A DNA stretch of 64,000 nt, from contig JAPWGK010000009.1 of NCBI GenBank assembly GCA_029641185.1, positions 384,501-448,500 of the forward strand. Direction: 5' to 3'. The position numbers and the translations under genes are program-made. The notes below the pieces were generated by a model. The model was not told the origin of the DNA and did no database searches. It saw only the letters and a list, made by a program, of their open reading frames with translations. The DNA is from Pseudofabraea citricarpa (Eukaryota > Ascomycota > Leotiomycetes > Helotiales > Dermateaceae). Positions 22,362 to 33,960 of this stretch are shown here, in pieces (the first letter of the stretch is position 1; each line of letters opens with the position of its first letter).

Positions 22362-25300
22362 ATGTGGTTCTTTAAAACATTGAGCGTCTCGGCGGTGCTC
22401 GCTTTGTCCTCCTTAGTTGAAGCGTCGAATTTCGTTCGCGGGGGGTATATTATGGAATTTGCTGATGCCAGCACAAATGCTGATATTGTAAGCCTTTCCT
22501 TTCTTGTCTTTTCCACGATTTCCTCTTATAAATTTTTTTTTGAATGTTGATTTATTTCTCGTGCGGTAAAGGACGCATTCTACTCGACCCTTGCCAGCAA
22601 TGGGATCAAAGTGACTCCACGCATGCGGCTCGAGCACGAACTGTTCAGCGGTTGCTCCTTTCAGCTTGAATCCGGCAACGAGGCCGACACGATCGCGCGT
22701 ATTAATTCCATGGAGTCGGTGGGCCAGGTGTGGCAGATGAAGAGCATCCAGCGTCCAGTCGTCTCCGTAACTTCATTCGCGAGAGGAAGCGACTCGCTAG
22801 ATGGCATCTCGAAGCGTCAATTGCCTGGCAATACTTCGACGTCAGGATTAGATGCCAATTCCCCACACCGCATGGGCCGTGTCGATAAATTGCATGCAGA
22901 GGGATACACGGGCAAGGGGTTATTCATCGGCATCGTCGATACGGGAGTCGATTACTTGCATCCAGCATTGGGCGGTTGTTTCGGGCCTGGGTGTAAAGTC
23001 GTTGCTGGCTATGATCTCGTCGGGGATGATTATAACGTATTTTCCACTCCGGTGCCGGACGATGATCCAATGGATAGGCATGGACATGGTACACATGTGA
23101 GTGGTATTATCGCCGCCGGACCAAACGAACAGAACTTCACGGGTGTAGTGCCGGATGCCACTCTGGGCATGTGGAAGGTCTTTGGCAAGAATGATTCCTC
23201 GACCGAGGATGTCATTATTGAAGGGCTTATGATGGCGTTTGAGGCTGGCGTGGATATCATATCGCTTTCTCTGGGAAGCAATGGCGGTTGGACTGAAGGT
23301 AAGAAAGAATTTTGCTTTTTGATCAAGCCTTCTTTGACGTTCCAGAGGCTCCTATTTTGAAATTAGGCGAGCAGCAGTGGAATGTGCCAGCGATGGACAT
23401 TCGACTTCTGCGAGATCTACACCTCTCAATCACATAAATTTCTGTGTTTGATAGGGGTCCGAGTAGCCCTCAAAGTGCCAACCTTCTGGCTGCAAAATCA
23501 AATCCGAAAATTGATGGGTTGAAATTTACAAGCGAGCTCGCAACTAATTCTTGATTAGGAGCCGATAACGCCATAGTCGATCGCATTGCAGCAACAGGAA
23601 CGCCAGTAATCTATGCACAAGGAAATAACGGTACTGGTGGTCTTTTCTTGACCGGCTCCGCAGCCGATTCTGTTGGAGCCATCGGTGTTGGATCCGTCGA
23701 CAACACCTTCACTCCATCACTATTAACTTTAGCAACCTACACAATAGGCAGCAACACGTCGATAAATGCCAACGGAACTAATGTAACATTCGGCTACACA
23801 CAACCAAGAGAGGATGGTGACTTTGGAACGGTTTCTGTACCTGTTTATGCAACATCTCTCGATCCGACGAATCCTCGAGACGCATGCGATCCTCTACCAG
23901 CAGATACGCCGAACCTCGCTCCGTTCCTCGTCCTGATCAGAAGAGGAACATGTAATTTGCAGGTGAAACTGGATAATGCCGTTGCGGCGGGGGCTACGCG
24001 GGTCTTGATCTACAACAACGTAGGAGACGGTGCCAGTTCACCAGCATATGTGTACGCTGGTGTGCCCATGGGAATGGTACCTCGCGCCGTTGGAGAGACC
24101 TGGATTTCTGCATTACAAGCCGGCAACAAAGTGACCATAAACTTCGTAACACTCCTAGATGCAGATCAGCAATTAGCCATCACTGAGAATACTGTCACTG
24201 GCGGGTACATGAGCTTTTTCAGCAGCTGGGGACCGACATTCGAGGCATGGCTCAAACCAGAAGTCTCGGCGCCGGGAGGTCGGATCTTGTCGACTCTGCC
24301 GAATAATACCTATGCGGTCTTTGATGGCACGTCAATGGCTACGCCGTATATTGCGGGAGTCGTGGGTTTGATTAAACAGATTCGTGGCAAGAATGCCTTG
24401 ACTCCTGTGCAGCTCGCTTCGCTGCTCTCGACGACGGCTCAGCCGCTAGATTATAATAACGCGACTCAGGGATTCGATTTCCTTGCTCCTACAGCTCAAC
24501 AAGGTGGTAAGTAAATTTTTATCTAAGTAGCAATAAAGATTCCGTACTGACATGGTGATTAGGTGGTCTGGTAGATGCATACAAAGCAGCATTTATAACA
24601 ACCCTGGTTGATGTGGATAACATCGCGCTAAACGACACACAATTCTTCGTGCCAGCGCATCCCATCGTGCTCACGAACCTAGGCGAATCAGACCAAACTT
24701 ACAGTTTCTCACATCTGATGGCGGCAACCGCGTACACACTTGCACCAGGCGGGATCACGCCCGAAGCTTTTCCTACACAGTTCGACGTCGAGAGCGCCGC
24801 GAGCGCCGGGGCGACCCTCTCATTCGAACCGTCAACCATCACGATTCCCGCAAAGAGCACCGGGTCAGTCGTCTTGCAATTTACTCCACCAGCCGGGTTA
24901 GACCAGCAGCGCATCCCTATATTTAGTGGCTATGTGGCGGTTAACGGCTCGATGGGCGATGCCCTCACTATCCCCTATGCAGGAATCGGCGCGAACCTCA
25001 CGTCGGTCCAGCAGATGGATACCGAGAAGGGGTATCCGTATGTCGCGGCTTCTGCTGAGCCGCTCATGCAATTCGAGCCACAAGTCATACCTATTCTGCC
25101 GAGCAACACGGCGTTAGCTGCAGGACATGTATTTACACTTCCCGCACCGGAATTCAATTCCTCGACCTACAACGCGAACAACTCGATTATTTATCCGACA
25201 GCCATCTGGCAGCTCGCAATGGGCACACGTCTTCTACGGATTGATGTCGTTCCAGGAAGTGCCAATAGCACCACCAATACTACCAGCGTTCCTGAAATCC

Positions 25301-25542
25301 TTGGCGAGCCCGCTTTGGCAATCAAGTTGATGTCTGGGGATATCTTTGAGCCTAGCACAGAGCTGCTCCCCAGAGGAGAGGAGGTCTGGGCCCAGTGGAA
25401 TGGTGTGCTGGCCGATGGGTCGAGTGCGCCGCAGGGGAAGTATAGGTTCTTACTTCGCTCGCTTAGGATTTTTGGCGACCAGGCATTGGCGAGTGCTTAT
25501 GAGAGGCATGAGACTCTGGAGTTTGAGATTAGATATACTTGA
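22362..25542 (+). CDS. Secreted subtilisin-like serine protease (S8) with PA domain
   Basis: Exons 22362-22487, 22572-23298, 23559-24506 and 24563-25542 give 926 residues. A signal peptide (MWFFKTLSVSAVLALSSLVEA) is followed by an inhibitor_I9-like propeptide (GGYIMEF ... YSTLASNGIKV). In the S8 catalytic domain D165 lies in IVDTGVD, H214 in HGHGTHVSG and S543 in GTSMATPY. A protease-associated insert (about residues 370-470, RRGTCNLQVKLDNAVAAGA) sits between His and Ser, and a C-terminal Fn3-like domain follows. This layout is the minor extracellular protease/C5a-peptidase-like group used by fungi for extracellular protein degradation. The second intron is 260 nt, far longer than its neighbours. 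All three catalytic residues are present, so it should be active. Confidence 0.93.
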
Positions 25543-25767
25543 CTTGGTTAGAAAACGCACCCCTTCAAGTTCGTAAATATATAATATAAAGTTGTTCTTT
25601 GGAGAAGTAGCCCGGCATGACTCCGTTACCCATGTCTTTCTGTCCCAAAGACTTTTTGCGATGTGTGAAGAACTAAGAGCAAACAAATACGGAATCTCAT
25701 ATTGGCAATGCCAAATAGGTAACTCAAAATATTCTCAAATTATGTAAGTCTAATAAGCACAAATGAT

Positions 25768-26970
25768 CTATAATTCTCGATCTTTAATGGAATCAGCGTT
25801 CTTTTTCCTTTGCTCCTTTAAAGCCTTTGAAAAGTCCTTACTCCAACTTCCACCTCCAAATTTCGAGACCTGATAATCCCAGCATCCATCCTCGAGCATG
25901 CGTTCAGGAGTCTCACAGATCTTGTTTTCCAAGAGTGGTTGTGTAGGCCAGACACCTAACTCAGCTCCCATCGTATCATCAAGGAAGTTGTCCATAATGA
26001 GTTGGGCAACTTTTACGCGTACATTGTTCCATTCTGAACCTTGTTCAGAGAACATGAGAAGTAAGAATTCCATGCCCTTATTCGACAGAAATTCATTGCG
26101 TATCAATGGCTCTCTAATGAGCCCACTGAGTGCGTGTGTCTGCGCTTTTAGCGTTGCTGGGTAAGACGCCGCACCCTTGGATGCAGAGTATGATAACTGT
26201 AATCGGGAGATGAGATCCTGTGGTGTGCCGTTGCAGGTAGGGTACACGATCTGTTTCCAGAACTTGCCAACCTCTGCCAAAGCTGTGGGGTTGTTTTGCA
26301 TTGCAGATCCAATCACCGATGCTGCCTTGTGATTTGAGCTTCCGATATTCGGGTCTGTCATTAAACAGGTCAATTTCTCGAAGAGAACGTCATCCTTTGC
26401 AAGCTCGGAACCATAATAGATATCGTGAGCAAGGTCGGAAAGTCCTTCCAATGCAGATGATAAATCTCCTTTGCCAGTCTTAATGATTTGAAGGGAATCG
26501 CGAAAGTTCTCCGAGTCGGATCCTGCACCACCAGAGTCTCTGGGTGGTTGGATCTTTCCAGCTGCCTCGTATACGGGAGCCTTTTCTGGTAGTTTTGGTG
26601 CTTTGTCCAATGGTATTCCTTCGTCTGGTTGAGGTACAACCACTATCGCCTGTTCCATAGGAACCTCAATCACGTCCTCAGATGTCTCTCCTTCCATGGG
26701 TATATTCAACCTTGCCTCTTTCGAACCCGACGTTATGTTCATTCGTACATGGAGTCCTGGGGGGATGTCTTGACCCGGCTTTATGACCTGAAAATCTTTT
26801 GTTGGTTGGAATAAACGAGGATAGCAGTCGGTCGAGTCATCGGACGGGCATATCAGTTCCGTTTCAGCAGATGGCGATGCGCTTGGTGGTTGCGCCGAGA
26901 CTGCTCGTGAAAGAACTGGCAAGCTTAAACAGATTATACCCAGCAGGTGCTGGGCGGATATGCGAACCAT
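25768..26970 (-). CDS. SIL1: SIL1-like ER nucleotide exchange factor for Hsp70
   Basis: Intronless frame of 400 residues. An N-terminal signal sequence (MVRISAQHLLGIICLSLPVL) is followed by a Pro/Ser-rich linker, the segment CPSDDSTDCYPRLFQPT (Cys pair) and FQVIKPGQDIPPGLHVRMN, and then an armadillo-like helical domain (about residues 160-370) as in SIL1/Fes1 exchange factors. In the ER lumen SIL1 releases ADP from the Hsp70 BiP/Kar2 and so supports translocation and folding. The C-terminus ends in DREL rather than the classical HDEL; family members often carry non-standard retrieval signals, so this is not a defect by itself. No introns; transcribed away from the complex I and chromodomain pair. 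Confidence 0.85.
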   Translation of the reverse strand: MVRISAQHLLGIICLSLPVLSRAVSAQPPSASPSAETELICPSDDSTDCYPRLFQPTKDFQVIKPGQDIPPGLHVRMNITSGSKEARLNIPMEGETSEDVIEVPMEQAIVVVPQPDEGIPLDKAPKLPEKAPVYEAAGKIQPPRDSGGAGSDSENFRDSLQIIKTGKGDLSSALEGLSDLAHDIYYGSELAKDDVLFEKLTCLMTDPNIGSSNHKAASVIGSAMQNNPTALAEVGKFWKQIVYPTCNGTPQDLISRLQLSYSASKGAASYPATLKAQTHALSGLIREPLIRNEFLSNKGMEFLLLMFSEQGSEWNNVRVKVAQLIMDNFLDDTMGAELGVWPTQPLLENKICETPERMLEDGCWDYQVSKFGGGSWSKDFSKALKEQRKKNADSIKDREL

Positions 26971-27092
26971 ATTGATAGAGTGTTTAAAGAAGGATTGAGA
27001 AATAAGTTAGGTGGTTGGAAATGAAATGTCTTGATATAGCGGTGGAGAATCTGGGGAAGTGTCCTTTACAAAAAGCCACGTCTCGATATGAC

Positions 27093-27518
27093 TCAAGTGA
27101 GCTCGACAACGTTCAAGATATTCTTGACCCGTCTTCTCATTCGCCTTAAGATGCGCCGTTGTCTTTCGGCCCTCTCCACATTAAAAACCGCCTGGTTGAA
27201 GGCGCCGATGTCGAGGGGTTTGGATTTGCCTTCAGCCTGTCTTTGTTTCTCTTCCTTCCACTTATCTAGAAGACTGGGACACTCAACAAAGATAGCGCTG
27301 CACTCCCAACTTGAGCGCAGAAAGGGACAATCTTGCCACTTTATCAGATACCAGATGTGACCGTTCTTTCCAGTGAACTCGGCGACGACTTCTTCGGGCG
27401 GGTGATCGTGCTGCTCTTCTTCGTCTTCGAGGGAGGCCAGGGATTCGTTGTCTTCGTCGTGATCGAGATCATCTACCTCATCCAACCAATCTTGTCCATG
27501 ACCTACGGTTACGTTCAT
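27093..27518 (-). CDS. Small chromodomain protein
   Basis: From the ATG at 27518 the frame gives 141 residues: an acidic N-terminus (DEVDDLDHDEDNESLASLED), then a chromodomain core (EEVVAEFTGKNGHIWYLIKW followed by SSWE) and a basic helical tail (AERQRRILRRMRRR). Chromodomains read methylated histone tails; the aromatic cage here would involve Y and W of WYLIKW and the W of SSWE. The start is uncertain. A coding-like minus-strand stretch lies just upstream (27513 to about 27680, including IWRLFKAVNRNGEILEGRKH) and joins in frame through a possible 40-nt intron (27473-27512), giving SGSDYE-HDLDHDED. That longer form lacks a visible ATG. The gene is head to head with the complex I subunit, about 210 bp away. 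Confidence 0.72.
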   Translation of the reverse strand: MNVTVGHGQDWLDEVDDLDHDEDNESLASLEDEEEQHDHPPEEVVAEFTGKNGHIWYLIKWQDCPFLRSSWECSAIFVECPSLLDKWKEEKQRQAEGKSKPLDIGAFNQAVFNVERAERQRRILRRMRRRVKNILNVVELT

Positions 27519-27726
27519 AATCGCTGCCAGACAACGCAAGGACACTGTGTCCGTTCGTCTGATGTTTCCGTCCTTCTAGAATCTCGCCGTTTCTGTTCAC
27601 CGCCTTGAAGAGCCGCCAGATCTTCTCCGGGACCTTGCTGACTAAGCGGCTTCTGAAGCGGGACCTTGGACGACGACAAGCTACGAGCTCTGGATATTAA
27701 GTGACGCTCAATTGAACCACAACATC

Positions 27727-28400
27727 ATGTTTGCACTCAGGCGAAAGGCAGTGCAATCTGCGGAACGGATCGGCGCAGTTACCACACGAAGCACGCGTCG
27801 ATACGCCAGCGGGAAGACAGGAGATGAGGTGCACCATTTCGCAGGGACGAGTACAGAGCATGGGCACCACCACGCAGGACCAGCAGATGAATCCTTAGGA
27901 GTCAGTCACCCTTTTCTAACCTCCAGTCGCCCTCTGACATTTTATCTAGACCCAATTTTACTTCGTTCTTGCACTCATCCCGGCTTCCATGGCAATATAC
28001 GCTGCAGCCACACCTTCCGAAGACGGCACCAAGCCTGCATTCACAAGGCTCATCGATAGCTACTCGACGTACAAGAAGGATTGGTCCGAGAAGACTGCCC
28101 AAGCCAACACTCTACACACAAATATGGCAGAACAAGCAGCTTTTGATCGCAACCTTTTCCAAAGTAGCACCAAATCAGCAAACTATGATCTGAAATTCCC
28201 CGAGTACGTATCCGCAAACGGATGAATTTAGTCTTATTTCAGGTGCTAATTGATCTAGGGTCTTTAATACTGGTTCGCCATTTAACACTGTTGCTGGTCA
28301 TAGAGCGAGGAACTTGGATGAGGCTGTTGCGCATTATGAGAAGATCAATGCCGAGGCAGAGGCTAAGAAGGTAAAGGCATTGGAGGAGAGATCATTGTAG
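27727..28400 (+). CDS. NADH:ubiquinone oxidoreductase 17.8 kDa subunit (complex I accessory)
   Basis: Exons 27727-27900, 27950-28203 and 28259-28400 give 189 residues. A basic mitochondrial presequence (MFALRRKAVQSAERIGAVTT) precedes a His-rich segment (HFAGTSTEHGHHHAG), one membrane helix (FYFVLALIPASMAIYAA) and a matrix or intermembrane helical tail (YSTYKKDWSEKTAQANTLHT). This is the fungal-type accessory subunit of respiratory complex I described first in Neurospora (nuo17.8 / NUXM class). Intron joins LG-TQFYFV and FPE-VFNTGSPFN are both clean. It shares a short divergent promoter with the chromodomain gene. Confidence 0.85.
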
Positions 28401-29129
28401 AAGAAAGAATTACATACCCGTAAAGATTGTACTCTTCCAAAGTTCCCGCTAGGATCTGTGTACATTCAAATTGCTGTACATTCCTTGCCGTATAGAAACT
28501 GATTCCCGTTTGTTCTCCCATTTCAACAAATAAAATGAGTAACCTATGTGTTTGATCACCCACAGGCTTCTTGTTCCTGTTTTTAAAAAGGGGGAAAAAA
28601 GCCTGCCTATTAATTTCAAGTACCAAAGTGAAGTGTGCACTCCTTCCATCTTCAGGAAGAAATTGTGAGTATTAATTGAAATCGAAGACCCGGGTTTCAA
28701 CAGAAGATTTGTACATTAATTTGATTACTTTTTCTCAACTCTGGGTTCAAGGGAGTCTATAGCTCAAATGTGAGATAGTACGTAGTAATTTGATTGACAT
28801 TATCGGGCCTGCATCGGGATTTTAGCCAAATGTGGAGTTTAGGTGGGGAGAAATGGTAATTAGACCGACTTGATTGGACGCAGATGAGCTTGATGAGAGC
28901 CTTTGGAGCATCAATGAATTATTTCTATTTCAATTCGAACTAAGGTAGTACAGTATTGGGCTAATGCCACTAAAGCCTGGAAGGAATTGCGCCTTCAATG
29001 CTGATATGCTGCTCCTGCCGATTTCCATGACGCCAACCAAATCGCTGCAAAAAAGCACTTCTGAAAGCCATGAACCATTTCCCATCCCCAGTACCACAAC
29101 CAGTGAAACCATGAACCTTGTATGCCAGC
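28401..29129. other. Intergenic region between two convergent genes
   Basis: The complex I subunit and SPT2 genes converge here. Only 3' flank sequence is seen; short open frames lack coding character. Confidence 0.5.
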
Positions 29130-30160
29130 TTAACGTCTGGACTTTTGTGCCATCGCCATTAATTTCTTCTTTCTTTCTTCTTTTTCACGTTTGAGGCGGT
29201 TTTCCTCGGCAAGAGCTGCTGCGTCTTCTTGGCGAGCAACCTTAGAAGCAAACTCCTCTTCCTCATCGACTTCAAAGGCAGCTGCCTCCATATCGGAAGA
29301 CTCGTAGCCATAATCCTCTTCCTCTTCCTCCTCTCCCTCCATATCATCATCATCTTCCTCGGCGCTGGCGTACGAGTATCTGTTTGAATTACCGCCATAT
29401 CTCCTTGGCTCTTCACGGCGAGCGGTAGACGAAGACTTTGAGGACTTGGTAGCACCCGGCTTTGGTCGAGCTGTTCCCGCATATCCAGTCGTGGCAGTAG
29501 CAGCCTTCTTCATCTTCTTTTCAGGGGCGGGGGGCGCAGGTTTTCCATTTCCTTCCCTCACCGTGCCCTTTCCTTCGCGCTGTGATGACTGTCCTGGCTT
29601 GCCAGGTTTTCCTGGTACAGCATTACGCTCTGTTCCTCTCTGAACATTCTTCGACCTCTGTGCCTTGGCTTCCTCTATTTCCTTCTTGCTGGGACGCTTC
29701 TCGATGCGTTTGTGCTGAATCTTGCCCACTTGACCCAAAGTTGCCTGTGCCGCCTTGCCTCTAGCTAAAATCTCTGCAAAAGAGCCCTTCTTCGGCGGGG
29801 CTTTGGGAGTAGTTGCGGAGGCTGGTGTGGTGGGCTGTTGTGGTCTCGTGGCTGGTGTCTGGACAGAGGGGCTCTTGCCATTCGAACTGATTTTCATCCT
29901 GCCCACCGAAGTATCTAAAGTTGTTGGACGAGTTTGTGCAATAGGTCTGGATGAGTTCGCAGCTGGTGGTCGTGTCCGCTGGACCTTGTCTACTGGCTGT
30001 CTAAGGTCTTCCTCCGCTTTGCGCTTCGGGGGCAAGGTGGCAGGAGGGAACGTTGGACTGGGCTCCCCAGAGATCTGTGCCAAAAGATCACCTATCTGCA
30101 GTGCATTAGTATAGAGCAACTAGCAGCTGATGAGAGGACTGAGATACATACTGGCGGCAT
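29130..30160 (-). CDS. SPT2: SPT2 chromatin protein
   Basis: Minus-strand exons 30160-30152 (only nine nt, ATG CCG CCA) and 30095-29130 give 324 residues starting MPPIGDLLAQISGEP, the usual SPT2 N-terminus. The middle is basic and disordered with Lys/Pro/Gly runs (KPGKPGQSSQREGKGTVREG). The C-terminal SPT2 domain has the acidic block EEDDDDMEGEEEEEEDYG, then SSDMEAAAFEVDEEEEFAS and the basic helix AEENRLKREKEERKKKLMAM. SPT2 binds H3-H4 and preserves nucleosomes during transcription. The tiny first exon is supported by a 56-nt intron with a GTATGT donor and CTGCAG acceptor. Confidence 0.9.
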
Positions 30161-30717
30161 GGTAAGTGGTGTGGTTGATATTACGGAACAAAGGAGAATG
30201 GGAAAACAACGTCTGCGACGTGTTATGACCTGTATAAGTGCATCAGTAGCGGCGAGTTTGCTCGACGCGGCTGTGCGGAGTATAATAAAGACGTAGCCCC
30301 GTGGATTATAAAGCGCTGGAGTATGGTGGACTATGGATGTTGCGATGTGCCGGTGAATTTATAGTCCAGCAACACCGCGTGAGAGGGCAACTTTGGTCGA
30401 TAAAGAGTCAAGGTCGCTTGGCTAGTTCTGATTGGTCGCGCCTCGCTTAGCTAACTAACGCCATCACCAGCCTACGCACAAATTCTGTCGCGAACTTCTG
30501 GAAATTCAAGACCAGACTTAAATCACTACTTCAACCAGAACTTGACGTTTCAGTCTCCGCCCAACTTGCGGTTAAAGTGATTGAATCTCCTGTTCCTAAC
30601 ACAAACAAACAAAATGTAAGTTGCCCTGCATCTCTCCAATCTCTGCAGCTGGATTGCGCAGCACCTCGACCTTCTGGCCCTTGTACAGTCGCTGACCTCG
30701 CTTTCGCAGCTTTCAAA
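30161..30717. other. Divergent promoter region of SPT2 and RPP2, with an RPP2 leader intron
   Basis: This spacer serves both genes. A probable 5'-UTR intron of RPP2 runs from 30615 (AT|GTAAGT) to 30709 (TTCGCAG). The donor cuts through an upstream ATG at 30613, so splicing would remove a competing start codon. Confidence 0.55.
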
Positions 30718-31159
30718 ATGAAGCATCTCGCCGCATACCTCCTCCTCTCTGTTGGTGGAAACACCTCCCCATCCGCCAAGGACGTCAAGACTGTTCTTGA
30801 GTCTGTCGGCATCGAGGCTGACGATGAGCGCCTCAACACCCTCATCTCCGAGCTCAAGGGCAAGGACCTCCAAGAAGTACGCGCAATCTATACACACAAT
30901 TGAATGTATTGGTGCTAACTACGACGATAGTTGATCTCTGAGGGATCCTCCAAGTTGGCTTCCGTTCCATCTGGTGGTGCCGGAGCTGCCCCAGCTGCTG
31001 GTGGTGCCGCCGCTGGAGGTGCTGCCGCCGCCGAGGAGAAGGTCGAGGAGAAGGAAGAGGGTACGTTTTGCTTGGGACATTATTTTAGGGCTACAACTGA
31101 CAAACTATACAGAGAAGGAAGAGTCCGACGAGGACATGGGTTTCGGTCTTTTCGACTAA
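30718..31159 (+). CDS. RPP2: 60S acidic ribosomal protein P2
   Basis: Exons 30718-30876, 30931-31060 and 31113-31159 encode 111 residues: [15 protein letters not shown], the helical dimerisation domain through GKDLQELISEG, an Ala/Gly-rich hinge, and the acidic tail ending [12 protein letters not shown]. The tail is the invariant C-terminus of stalk proteins that recruits elongation factors to the ribosome. The last intron lies within the EEKEE-EKEE repeat and is fixed by frame. A leader intron is likely upstream. Together with uS19 just downstream it forms a small ribosomal-protein neighbourhood, both on the plus strand. Confidence 0.96.
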
Positions 31160-31729
31160 GCAACCAATTATTCTCGTTCTGGATTTGTTGCTCTCGATAC
31201 GCCACGGACATATGGTTAAGAAGCATCTGGGAGAGGTTGTGCGAGCTATGCGTATCATCTGCATCTCATCGGAGTAAAGGGTCGGATTTCTTGGGTTTAC
31301 TCAAGGAAAGTTGTTCGACGTGGGATATGGATTGTGCACTTCAGACGTACTTCTTCCAAAATACAAAAATCTTCCTACATCTGTTTTTGCCAATTGTGAA
31401 ACCCTATGTCCTTGCATCATGCCATATTTCATCAAAATTGACACAATAACCATTTACTTCTAAACTCAACATATTGCGTTCCTCGATTCACTCTATAATT
31501 CTTGCCAAGATTTCGGGGCTGCTTGCCCTATCAGCATGATAGGACATCTCGAGCCGCGCTCTTCCGATCACGTGATGACACAATTTGCCGCTAATTCTCT
31601 AGCCTCTAGCGATCCCACATTTTGATTTTCAAGTGCTTGAGTATTCAATCCCACCACGACGACCACTTGACATCTACTTCGCCTTTCGACAAGCATCGAA
31701 AAGCGAATCCAAGTCAATCTACAGCAACC
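31160..31729. other. Intergenic region between RPP2 and RPS15
   Basis: Contains the RPP2 3' flank and the RPS15 promoter. The palindrome TCACGTGA at 31568-31575 lies 155 bp before the RPS15 ATG. Confidence 0.5.
31568..31575. promoter_or_regulatory. TCACGTGA E-box palindrome upstream of RPS15
   Basis: Eight-bp palindrome of the type bound by Cbf1-like bHLH proteins, flanked as GA-TCACGTGA-TG. The same octamer lies at 39906-39913 and 63339-63346, both in upstream regions of other genes. Function is inferred. Confidence 0.4.
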
Positions 31730-32437
<708 letters not shown>

Positions 32438-33960
32438 ATGCTTGATGTATCGTTGGGGTTTATGGGATGGCATGGGATTGTGGGATATGGCTTGCAATTT
32501 TGCATCTAGCGGCAAATAAAAATTAAAAAGCTGTAATAGATAGCCAATGAGATATCTACAGTTCTCCACCACACAAATTCTTGAATTACCTTTTGACGTG
32601 GCTATGAAAAATATTTACAAGGTATGACACCGACTGTTCTACTAGATATGCCTAGCTAGGGAAACTTTGAATATATTGTTTGACTAAGTAAAGAACAGCT
32701 GTATGCGATCGAGTAACGGAATCTGAATTACCTCTGTATTATGATTCCCTTTTCAACCAAAGCAAGCTCGCTCTAGAACAAGAAACATGTCCAGCCCATC
32801 TCAAGACCCGAACTCGGACCTGAGCCTCACAAACCCATCCTCTCTCTCTCCGCCCAGGACCATAACAAACCAACTTTACACCCACAAACACAAGCACAAG
32901 CATAGGCACAGCCCTACCCAGGTAATGAGCTAGCTGCATAAGAACAAAACCGAGAACCAAACCTCACCCCTCTCGGATAGCAATTGAATTACATTTAGTA
33001 CGAAGGCTAAGTCTCTCAGCGGTGTGTTTGTGTGATATTGCTTTACATGTTCAGTAGATGATGACTGCAGTTGCACCGGTAATCGTACTTCTATGCATAT
33101 GTCAATACCCGTCCGTGGTTTTCAAGCAGGAGAGATAGCCGGGTTCTGTTCGATCTCCTCGGAGCGGTTCCCTCGATGTCCCTTCATTATACAGATATGA
33201 ATTGATTGCGGCCATACGGTGGAGTCTCACATGTAGTATTTACTTTTGCTATTCAGCATATGAGCCTACGAGCGACTCTCATTCAATCCCATAAACATTG
33301 GATTTTAGGTATAGCATGTTTGACATGTCAAGCAATTATTTGGCGAGCACATCAATCAAACTCAATCCTTACCACAGGGTGTCACACAAGAAATTAACAG
33401 ATTCACCACGAGAAGATTTTTATTACAGAAACCAGTTTAAAGTACAATTGAGATCAGCAACTAGCCGCAATTGCAGCTGAACTCCATTCCGTTTGGAACA
33501 TTCAAGGATGGTCGACAAACGAAATTGGGCCTCGGAAGCAAGAACCAAAGGTAAAGACTATACGGATGTGACGCCCCTGCCTGCTTTTCTGATGGTACAT
33601 ATAATATGAAAGGAAACCTAGGCCTCTTAAGATGAGGCTCTTCGGAGGGGAGACATTGAAAAAATTTGAAGACCAAGAGTCAGCTGCAAGTCGTGAACTT
33701 CTTAGTTCCCAAGCGCAACTGAAAAATGCCCTTAAAGAGATGCGAGACGGATGATCAGTAGAGGCGAAAGAAATTAAATGTCGCAAATTTGGGAGTTGGT
33801 CTCGTGCCAGAGGAAGAGGAAATATCGAACCGCATCAAACGCTATTTGCCCTCAACTCCCAATCCAAACGCCTGGAAAACAGCAAACTGCATACCGAAAG
33901 GTACAGAAAAGGCGTAGAGTGTTTTGTGAGAGAGATCTAGAATTTGTTTGGACAAGTCGC
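32438..33960. other. Intergenic region between convergent genes
   Basis: About 1.5 kb between uS19 (+) and the NUFIP gene (-). I see no gene, repeat or recognisable RNA in it. Confidence 0.5.
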
